Assembly: GCA_002688165.1 (NCBI GenBank)
Contig: NZCB01000020.1
Span: forward strand, 1 to 8,736
Direction: 5' to 3'
From: Candidatus Pacearchaeota archaeon
Lineage (GTDB): Archaea; Nanobdellota; Nanobdellia; Pacearchaeales; GW2011-AR1
DNA length: 8,736 bases
Shown: piece after piece, positions 1-5,407 of the stretch
Numbering within the stretch: position 1 is the first letter of the stretch
Layout of the letters: each line of letters opens with the position of its first letter
The notes under the pieces: generated by a model
Told to the model about the DNA's origin: nothing
Database searches by the model: none
The model's input: the letters and a program-made list of their open reading frames with translations, nothing else
Program-made: the position numbers and the translations under genes

Positions 1-1
1 T

Positions 2-886
2 GAACAGGCAACAAATGTTACAGATCTAAGTTATTTCCATGTTAATTATATGTTAAAACAAATTAAGAAAAATAAAAACTTAACAGATGAAATAAGATTG
101 GCTAAAACTTTTACACACGCACAGAATACTTATGGTGCAGAGTCTTATATCCATGGTTTCTCAGGATATGCTCTGGAACTTTTAATAAGTTATTATAAAA
201 CTTTTTTAAATTTTATAAAGGAAATAATAAGGATAGATCCTAAGAAGGCTAAGTTGGTAATTGATCCGGAGAAATTCTATAAAAATTCTCAAGAAGCATT
301 AACTCAAATAAATTCTTCAAAAATAATCTCTCCAATAATATTGATAGACCCTACATATAAGGAGAGAAATGCTTCATCCAGTTTATCTGAGGAAACTCTT
401 TACAAATTTCAAAATGCGTGTAGATCTTTTCTTAAGAATCCTTCGAAGGATGCTTTTAGGAAGAAATCTGTAATGGAAGAATTTAGAAATAAGAAGCCAG
501 TTATTTTAACTATAAAAACAAATAAACAAGCAGGAGATATTGCGGGAACTAAAAGTAAGAAATTTACAACGTTTTTATTATCTAGATTGAAGAAGGAATT
601 TGAAATAAGGAAAGAAGGATTTGAATATGATGAAAATGAGAATATAGCTAAATTTTATCTTTTACTTGGAAAAAAGAAACCTAATACAATTAGGGGCCCC
701 CCGGTTACTTCTCCTTATAATTTAACTCAATTTAAAAAAGCGCATCCTAAAGCCATTATAAAGGGTAATTATGCCTATGTAACTTTGAAACATAATTTAA
801 CTTTTAAGAAATGGTTTGAGAATTTTAAAAAAGCGGATAAAAAGATTATAAGGGATATGGATATTACAGAATTAATGAGTAACTAA
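2..886 (+). CDS. cca: Archaeal CCA-adding enzyme (tRNA nucleotidyltransferase), C-terminal part, 5' end beyond the window
   Basis: This enzyme adds or repairs the 3'-terminal CCA of tRNAs from CTP and ATP without a nucleic acid template. The visible 294 residues match the central, body and tail regions of archaeal class I CCA enzymes. In visible numbering they include a YFHVNYM segment followed by TDEIRLAK, HGFSGY (51-56), IDPTYKERN (115-123, the family's DPxDxRRN-type segment) and RGPPV (231-235). Archaeal members are usually about 430-460 residues, so the N-terminal nucleotidyltransferase domain with its GS motif and catalytic acidic residues should lie left of the window. An ATG at 50 could be taken as the start, but the frame is open to the left edge and the residues before it also fit the family, so the gene is cut by the window and not truncated. 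Its TAA (884-886) directly abuts the stop of the convergent regulator gene. Identification is from motif recall, with no search run. Confidence 0.87.
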   Translation, partial: EQATNVTDLSYFHVNYMLKQIKKNKNLTDEIRLAKTFTHAQNTYGAESYIHGFSGYALELLISYYKTFLNFIKEIIRIDPKKAKLVIDPEKFYKNSQEALTQINSSKIISPIILIDPTYKERNASSSLSEETLYKFQNACRSFLKNPSKDAFRKKSVMEEFRNKKPVILTIKTNKQAGDIAGTKSKKFTTFLLSRLKKEFEIRKEGFEYDENENIAKFYLLLGKKKPNTIRGPPVTSPYNLTQFKKAHPKAIIKGNYAYVTLKHNLTFKKWFENFKKADKKIIRDMDITELMSN

Positions 887-1669
887 TTATTCACTTCCAA
901 CAGCTTGATTAAACATAAATCCTAATGAAGTAGCAAAGAAAGGTGTATTTAACCAAACTGCAATTTCTTCCTCAGGAAGACCAGTTTTAGAAATCATAAA
1001 TAAAACTTGTTCATTATCAGCTATAAAAAATCTAGTGTCTACATCGATTTGTTTAGCTTTTATTTTAAACTTGTTATTAATTTTTTTAATATCTTTTTCT
1101 TCACCAGATAATGCTATTTTTATTTTTATATTAGCTCTTTTTAATCTATCAAAAACTAAACTAAAGAACCTAGATTTACCTTGAATCTCTTGAACTGATG
1201 TGCAAATGATAACTTCTTTCTTGGCGTTTTCCAGTAATTCTTTAATGTGATTATAAATTGTTAATTTACCTTTTATAGATCCAGAAATATCTTCTTGTTT
1301 AACAGGCTGAATTCCTACATTGTATAGTTGTTCTAATTCTTTGTATTCATTAGTGTCCTTTAATTTACTAATGCTCTCAATTCTTTCATTAGCATTTTTT
1401 AAAGTATTCGATTTAAGTTTTTCAATAATTATGTTTGGTTTTACAGCTATGTATTTAACAGGTTTACCTAATTTCATTATAGCAAATCCTCTCTTTTCTA
1501 AACTTTCTAAAACATCATAGGTTCTACTTCTAGGAACTCCACTTATCTCAGCAACTTCTCCTGCGCTAGCTAAACCTTTCCCCAATAATGCTAACCAGAC
1601 CTTTGTCTCGTATATGTTTAGAGCAAAATGGTCTTTAATTTGATTTATTAATTCTTGTTTAATTATCAT
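887..1669 (-). CDS. TrmB-family transcriptional regulator (winged HTH plus PLD-like sensor domain)
   Basis: This 260-residue protein is a probable DNA-binding transcription factor. Residues about 5-78 form a TrmB-type winged helix: the recognition-helix region is PRSRTYDVLESLEKRGF (46-62), followed by a beta-wing (KLGKPVKYIAV) that leads straight into a helix. Residues about 80-118 look like a coiled-coil dimerisation helix. Residues about 125-258 resemble the phospholipase-D-like domain of TrmB proteins, with VIICTS, IKIKIALSG, FFIADNEQVLFMIS and a closing EIAVWLNTPFFATSLGFMF. No HxKxxxxD catalytic motif is present, so the domain is probably a sensor or scaffold rather than an enzyme. TrmB and TrmBL proteins of Thermococcales bind sugars and control sugar transport or glycolysis genes. 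No sugar gene lies nearby here, so the ligand and targets are unknown. The ATG at 1669 is supported by a TATA box 28 bases upstream. The gene ends exactly where the convergent cca gene ends. Confidence 0.85.
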   Translation of the reverse strand: MIIKQELINQIKDHFALNIYETKVWLALLGKGLASAGEVAEISGVPRSRTYDVLESLEKRGFAIMKLGKPVKYIAVKPNIIIEKLKSNTLKNANERIESISKLKDTNEYKELEQLYNVGIQPVKQEDISGSIKGKLTIYNHIKELLENAKKEVIICTSVQEIQGKSRFFSLVFDRLKRANIKIKIALSGEEKDIKKINNKFKIKAKQIDVDTRFFIADNEQVLFMISKTGLPEEEIAVWLNTPFFATSLGFMFNQAVGSE

Positions 1670-1671
1670 TT

Positions 1672-1695
1672 TATTATAAAAAATGATATAAAAAA
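1672..1695 (-). terminator. Tandem U-tract pair downstream of the protease gene, inside the regulator's promoter
   Basis: The minus strand carries two 12-base units, TTTTTTATATCA and TTTTTTATAATA, in tandem (10 of 12 positions agree). They lie 37-60 bases after the stop codon of the presenilin-like protease gene and just before the regulator's ATG. Oligo-U tracts are the usual archaeal termination signal, so they may end the protease transcript while overlapping the regulator's start site. Low sequence complexity makes chance occurrence possible. Confidence 0.35.
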
Positions 1696-1697
1696 CA

Positions 1698-1720
1698 CTA
1701 TATAAAGCTTTTGTTTGTTG
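1698..1720 (-). promoter_or_regulatory. TATA box and BRE-like element of the TrmB-family gene
   Basis: On the minus strand CTTTATATAG (1698-1707) is preceded by A-rich CAACAAACAAAAG, which suits a TFB recognition element. The box ends 28 bases before the ATG. Transcription starting about 25 bases downstream of the box centre would give a leader of fewer than 10 bases. The 8-bp palindrome AAAGCTTT (1704-1711) straddles the BRE/TATA border and could be an autoregulatory site, but it is short. Confidence 0.65.
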
Positions 1721-1731
1721 TCACTGAAGAA

Positions 1732-2670
1732 TTAGAACAAAATCCAGCTTAGGCCCATGCCAATATATAATCCTGCTGTGATAAATGGCATAGCGGGATA
1801 GTATTTGCCTTTTTTAGCTAATAAGAATAATCCTGCTAAGGCAATAGTGCTAGTTATAGCTATTAATATGCCTGAATTTAATCCAAATTTCTCATAAAAT
1901 ACTCCTGCAGTTATTATTGGGAATATAATATCTCCTCCACCTAAGATAGCTAGATTTATCTTTATTTTAGATTTCTTGAAATTTTTTTCTAATTTTTCAT
2001 CATTTCCTTTATATTTCTCTTTGATTAATTTAATCTTTGCTTTATTTTTTTTGTCTGCATAAGGTATAAAGAATCCTGTGAAGAACTTTAGATTATTCAT
2101 TTGAAATTCTGCCATTTTTTGCATAAATCCAGATTGCCAAACTGCCCACATATCATATAATGAAATTATTAATAGTATAATTGCTGTAGCAAGTATGACC
2201 CTATTTCCAAATACATTATTTAGGAATGATATGAAAACTGCTGCAATTCCTGGATAGATTAATAATTCTGTGAGATTATGGACATATAAATTTCTTTTGA
2301 AGACTTTAATGTATGCTAATGGTAATGCAATTAATAATGCAACTAGTTGCATGTTAATTCCTAATTTATATAATATGACAAAAAAACTGAGCCCTAATGC
2401 AATAATAGTTACAGAGAGATACCATAATCTAATGAAAGTCTGTGCATTAATTTTCATTAAAAGGAAGAATAATAAAACTGCAATAACAAATGCTATGATA
2501 ATTGTGGTTAGTCCTCCTGCAAGTGTTGTTTCCTCAATTTCTTCTGGAGGTTCCATTCCAAAGGGAAGGTCTATTCCATCAGAATAACTGCTAACAATAA
2601 ATAATCCTATTAATTGTGTAATTAAAAACATGCAGACCAATAACGATGTAACTTTAGTATTATGTTTCAT
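1732..2670 (-). CDS. Presenilin/signal-peptide-peptidase-type intramembrane aspartyl protease (family A22, PSH-like)
   Basis: This 312-residue polytopic membrane protein is predicted to cut substrates within the membrane, for example leftover signal peptides or single-span proteins. I count nine likely transmembrane segments: about 8-28, 52-72, 80-100, 105-121, 133-152, 157-178, 238-258, 267-285 and 290-311, the number expected for archaeal PSH proteins. The two catalytic aspartates are placed as in the family: Y172-D173 at the end of TM6 and the GxGD motif GGGD (244-247) in TM7. The third signature, PALP, is present as PAMP (292-295) at the start of TM9. TM1 is followed by an acidic, proline-containing loop (about 30-50). 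A long Lys-rich loop (about 181-237) separates TM6 from TM7, where presenilins are cleaved. The ATG at 2670 is supported by a TATA box 29 bases upstream and by TM1 starting soon after. The gene follows fttA by 39 bases. Family membership is confident; substrates are unknown. Confidence 0.88.
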   Translation of the reverse strand: MKHNTKVTSLLVCMFLITQLIGLFIVSSYSDGIDLPFGMEPPEEIEETTLAGGLTTIIIAFVIAVLLFFLLMKINAQTFIRLWYLSVTIIALGLSFFVILYKLGINMQLVALLIALPLAYIKVFKRNLYVHNLTELLIYPGIAAVFISFLNNVFGNRVILATAIILLIISLYDMWAVWQSGFMQKMAEFQMNNLKFFTGFFIPYADKKNKAKIKLIKEKYKGNDEKLEKNFKKSKIKINLAILGGGDIIFPIITAGVFYEKFGLNSGILIAITSTIALAGLFLLAKKGKYYPAMPFITAGLYIGMGLSWILF

Positions 2671-2676
2671 TCTCTT

Positions 2677-2695
2677 TTCTATTCAAAAAATAGAA
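2677..2695. repeat. Inverted repeat between TATA box and start codon of the protease gene
   Basis: TTCTATT-caaaa-AATAGAA is a perfect 7-bp inverted repeat with a 5-base spacer. It covers the predicted transcription start of the protease gene. It could be an operator. Read on the minus strand it also carries a T6 run, so it could instead contribute to the end of the fttA transcript. Its AT content lowers its significance. Confidence 0.4.
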
Positions 2696-2699
2696 TTAA

Positions 2700-2709
2700 C
2701 TATATAAAA
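2700..2709 (-). promoter_or_regulatory. TATA box of the presenilin-like protease gene
   Basis: TTTTATATAG on the minus strand begins directly after the fttA stop codon (2710-2712) and ends 29 bases before the protease ATG. It shares CTATATAAA (plus-strand reading) with the regulator's TATA box at almost the same distance from the start codon. This suggests that the protease gene has its own promoter even though the gap to fttA is only 39 bases. Confidence 0.6.
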
Positions 2710-4599
2710 CTACCTTAGTCTTATTGTTTCTAGGTTTTTTGGAACGTTTGTTTCTATGTGATGTAATTTGTAAATAGAACTTGCAAGATCTAAACATCTA
2801 CTTTGTTCACCGTGATTTAAAATAATTTTTGATGCTTTTGGTTGAGTTCTATTTGCATAGTCCATAAGTTCATTTCTTCCTGCATGAGCTCCCAGTCCTT
2901 CTACAGTGGATACTTCTAAATTTACATTTACAAATTCTTCTTTACCATCATTCGTTGTCATTTGAACAGTTTTTAGCCCTTCCTGAATTTGTTTACCTAA
3001 ACTTCCTGCTCCCTGATAACAAACAAAACATATTTTGTTATCTTTGTTTTGAGCAAAATGTCTGAAGTATTCTACACTAGCACCTCCAACTAACATACCG
3101 CTAGTTGCTAAAACTACGCAAGGACCTCCTTCAACAACAGCTTTTCTTTCAGTAGGGCTTCCAACTCTTTGAAAAACTTCTGATAAGAAAGGATTTTTAT
3201 TTGCAAATACATCCTTTTTAATTTGATGATGTAAGAAGTCAGGATATGCGGTATGAATTCCATTCATATCCCAAATCATTCCATCAATGTAAATTGGAAC
3301 CTTTGGCATTTTTCCATTTCTCATAGCTTCTTCTAAGATTATCATAGATTCTTGAGCCCTACCTAAGCCTAATTCAGGGATTAAAATTTTTCCACCCTTA
3401 TCAATAGTTTCAGTAATTTCTCTAATTAAATTTTCTTCAGCTTCTCTTCTAGGTGGAAGAATATTATTTCTTCCTCCATATGTTGCTTCTAAAATTAAAG
3501 TTTCCATCCTTGGGAATTTATCGTTGGCCCTGTTTAGTAATCTAGAATTAACATATTTTATGTCTCCAGAATAAACTAAATTATGGGCTCCGTTTCCAAT
3601 ATTAATATGAGTAATTGCTGAACCTAGACAATGTCCTGCATTATAGAATGTAATTCTAACATCTGGAGCAATATCTGTTACCTCATTGAAATCTAAACAA
3701 ATAGTGTGTTTGACCATTTCCTTAACGTCTACAGAGCCGTATAGGGGGCTTGTAGCTTGTTTATAGGCAACACCTATGAAGTCTAGAGCTAAAATTGCTG
3801 CTAGATCTCTTGTAGGAGCTGTCATATAGACTGGGCCTCTATATCCCATTTTGAATAGATAGGGGACTAATGCAGAATGATCTAAATGCGCGTGACTTAA
3901 GATAATGGCATCTAGTTCATTTATTTTAAATTCTGCAGCATCTAAATATGGGAATCTTTCTCTACCTTTTATGGCAGGGTTCATTCCACAATCCATTAGA
4001 ATTTTAGTGCCTGGAGTTTGTAATAAAATACAACTTCTTCCAACTTGTCTTCCACCCCCTAAGAATGTAACCCTAATCCATTCCTCAGTTTTATCCGGAT
4101 TCCATTCCTTATAGATTTTTTTACCGACAGAATTTAGAAATCTTTTTCTAGTATTATTGTTGGCATAAAGAACTGCCCTAATGCTCTCAGTTATTTTAGA
4201 TTGAATAGCCGGACTTCTTTGAATTTGAGGTATCCAAAAACTTTGATCTTTAACATCTTTTAAAATGCTTCCCTCTTTTCCAATTACTAATCCTGGTCTT
4301 TTGGCTTCAATAACTACTATTCCTCTTTGAGGGTCAAATAAAATATTTGTAACTTCTGCATCTTCTGGGACAGTTTCTTTAATTATTTTTTTAGTTTCTT
4401 CTTCATCTTTTAATAGTTTTGAGTCTGCTCTTAATTCAATTCTTTTTTTAAATTTTCCAACAAGCTCTCTTATTTTTCCTCCATTGTCTTTGAAAAAATC
4501 CATATCATCCGTATAGAGAACTATGTTAGCTCCTTCGAAGTTAGCACTACTAATAACTTTTGGTAATTCTTTTTGAACATCTTTTAAAATATCTGCCAT
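2710..4599 (-). CDS. fttA: aCPSF1 / FttA: KH-domain beta-CASP ribonuclease and transcription termination factor
   Basis: This 629-residue protein is full length for archaeal aCPSF1, the CPSF73-related nuclease that cuts nascent RNA near U-rich sites and triggers archaeal transcription termination. Residues 1-70 form a first KH-like domain without GxxG. Residues about 75-145 form a second KH domain with GKEG (107-110) in VIGKEGSIL. The metallo-beta-lactamase fold follows, with HAHLDH (236-241), H323 in AGHCLGS and D346 in YSGD as zinc ligands. The beta-CASP part has E371 in EATYGG (motif A), H572 in GLGAHAGR (motif B) and H596 in LNHGE (motif C). All expected metal and catalytic residues are therefore present. 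Motif B differs from the usual SGHSD/SAHAD form: the Asp after the His is Gly574. The ATG at 4599 starts a typical N-terminus (MADILKDVQKELPK). psmB lies 46 bases upstream, an arrangement I recall from methanogens. The enzyme should act on the U-rich tracts noted elsewhere in the window. Confidence 0.95.
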   Translation of the reverse strand: MADILKDVQKELPKVISSANFEGANIVLYTDDMDFFKDNGGKIRELVGKFKKRIELRADSKLLKDEEETKKIIKETVPEDAEVTNILFDPQRGIVVIEAKRPGLVIGKEGSILKDVKDQSFWIPQIQRSPAIQSKITESIRAVLYANNNTRKRFLNSVGKKIYKEWNPDKTEEWIRVTFLGGGRQVGRSCILLQTPGTKILMDCGMNPAIKGRERFPYLDAAEFKINELDAIILSHAHLDHSALVPYLFKMGYRGPVYMTAPTRDLAAILALDFIGVAYKQATSPLYGSVDVKEMVKHTICLDFNEVTDIAPDVRITFYNAGHCLGSAITHINIGNGAHNLVYSGDIKYVNSRLLNRANDKFPRMETLILEATYGGRNNILPPRREAEENLIREITETIDKGGKILIPELGLGRAQESMIILEEAMRNGKMPKVPIYIDGMIWDMNGIHTAYPDFLHHQIKKDVFANKNPFLSEVFQRVGSPTERKAVVEGGPCVVLATSGMLVGGASVEYFRHFAQNKDNKICFVCYQGAGSLGKQIQEGLKTVQMTTNDGKEEFVNVNLEVSTVEGLGAHAGRNELMDYANRTQPKASKIILNHGEQSRCLDLASSIYKLHHIETNVPKNLETIRLR

Positions 4600-4620
4600 A
4601 CTTTCCTTAAATAATTATAA

Positions 4621-4643
4621 GATTTATACACCTCTTATAGATT
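4621..4643 (-). promoter_or_regulatory. Possible fttA promoter (two overlapping TATA candidates)
   Basis: The 46-base gap between psmB and fttA holds TGTATAAATC (4621-4630, minus strand) and, just upstream, ATCTATAAGAGG (4632-4643). The first would give an essentially leaderless fttA mRNA, and the second a leader of about 12 bases. I cannot tell which is used, or whether fttA is mainly co-transcribed with psmB. Confidence 0.4.
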
Positions 4644-4645
4644 GT

Positions 4646-5323
4646 TTATCTTTTCATTCCTTCTTTGTCTTTATACTCTGCAGCAATTTCTTGTGCAACT
4701 TCATGTGAAATCTTGTCTTTTGTTATCGCAAAAACATCAATTCCAAAACCACTTCCAGTATCTCTTTGAGTACTTGATTTTAATGATTCTACAGCAAGCT
4801 TAATCCCTTCTTCAACAGTAATATCTTTTTTATATTCTCTTTCTAAGAAACCTAAGACATAAGGCATACCTGAACCGAAATTTGCATCATAATCTTCTAC
4901 TTTCATTGCAGTTCCCGCAGGTTCAACTGTATAAAGTTCAAAACTTCCATCCTCATTAAACCCTGAAACTAATGTGCCTACAATTGAAGGAACCATTGAT
5001 GGTTGTCTAATATTCTTATAGGTCATCATGCCAATTAGATTGGCTGCCTCTCTGACTGTAGGCCTTCTTTTGCTTTTTAATTCTTTTAATTTTAATTCAG
5101 CTCTAATGACTTTTTTTTGTAATTCTATATCTGCAACCATTCCTGTAGCACTAATGACCAAATAATCATTTATTTGGATAGATTTTTGAACGTTTTTTCC
5201 TACAACTAAATTTCCCGCAGTACTTTGTCTATCAGAACCCATTATAATTCCATCTTTACAAACAACTCCCACTAATGTGGTACCTGAATGCAGAAAATTT
5301 TGTTCTAATTCTTGTTTATTCAT
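4646..5323 (-). CDS. psmB: 20S proteasome beta subunit (precursor with N-terminal propeptide)
   Basis: This is the catalytic subunit of the archaeal 20S proteasome, which degrades unfolded or tagged proteins in the cytoplasm together with alpha rings and an ATPase such as PAN. The 225-residue precursor has a 14-residue propeptide ending in HSG. Autocleavage before TTLVGVV would expose Thr15 as the N-terminal nucleophile. In mature numbering the active-site set is present: Thr1, Asp17 (GSDRQST) and Lys33 (GKNVQK). The RDTGSG segment with precursor D188 and S191 matches the family's RDxxSG. ATGMVAD (59-65) and GSGMPYVLG (150-158) are also family segments. The propeptide is a little longer than the roughly 8 residues of Thermoplasma. 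The ATG at 5323 is the only start that leaves a normal propeptide. The gene lies 84 bases after rad50 and 46 bases before fttA. The alpha subunit and the ATPase are not in the window. Confidence 0.97.
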   Translation of the reverse strand: MNKQELEQNFLHSGTTLVGVVCKDGIIMGSDRQSTAGNLVVGKNVQKSIQINDYLVISATGMVADIELQKKVIRAELKLKELKSKRRPTVREAANLIGMMTYKNIRQPSMVPSIVGTLVSGFNEDGSFELYTVEPAGTAMKVEDYDANFGSGMPYVLGFLEREYKKDITVEEGIKLAVESLKSSTQRDTGSGFGIDVFAITKDKISHEVAQEIAAEYKDKEGMKR

Positions 5324-5352
5324 TTTATAATAATAATTCTAGCTAATATTTA

Positions 5353-5367
5353 TCTAAACTATTTAGA
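5353..5367. repeat. 15-bp palindrome in the psmB upstream region
   Basis: TCTAAA-cta-TTTAGA is a perfect 6-bp inverted repeat with a 3-base spacer, 30-44 bases upstream of the psmB ATG. It directly follows a TATA-like element on the minus strand, which is where an archaeal repressor operator would sit. The regulator that would bind it is unknown. Confidence 0.4.
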
Positions 5368-5403
5368 ATTTATAATCTTTTTATGAATTAAAGGTTTATA
5401 AAG
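5367..5403 (-). promoter_or_regulatory. psmB promoter region with two TATA-like elements
   Basis: The 84-base gap between rad50 and psmB contains CTTTATAAACC (5393-5403, minus strand) just after the rad50 stop codon, and ATTATAAATT (5367-5376) closer to psmB. The first is nearer to the archaeal consensus but would imply a leader of about 50 bases. The second would give a leader of about 20-25 bases, with the palindrome at 5353-5367 overlapping the start site. No T-tract of five or more follows rad50 in this gap, so read-through from rad50 is also possible. Confidence 0.4.
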
Positions 5404-5407
5404 TTTT

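Noticed and set aside
50..52. ATG as the true start of the CCA-enzyme gene
   Set aside because: The frame is open to the left edge, and the residues before this ATG (TDLSYFHVNY) fit the family. The catalytic domain would be missing if the gene began here.
2270..2587. Plus-strand 105-residue open frame inside the presenilin-like protease gene
   Set aside because: It is antisense to membrane-spanning coding sequence with clear family motifs and shows no independent support.
4629..4634. GAGGTG as a Shine-Dalgarno site for fttA
   Set aside because: It matches the anti-SD complement but lies about 30 bases from the ATG, too far to set the start, and no small reading frame follows at proper spacing in frame with fttA.
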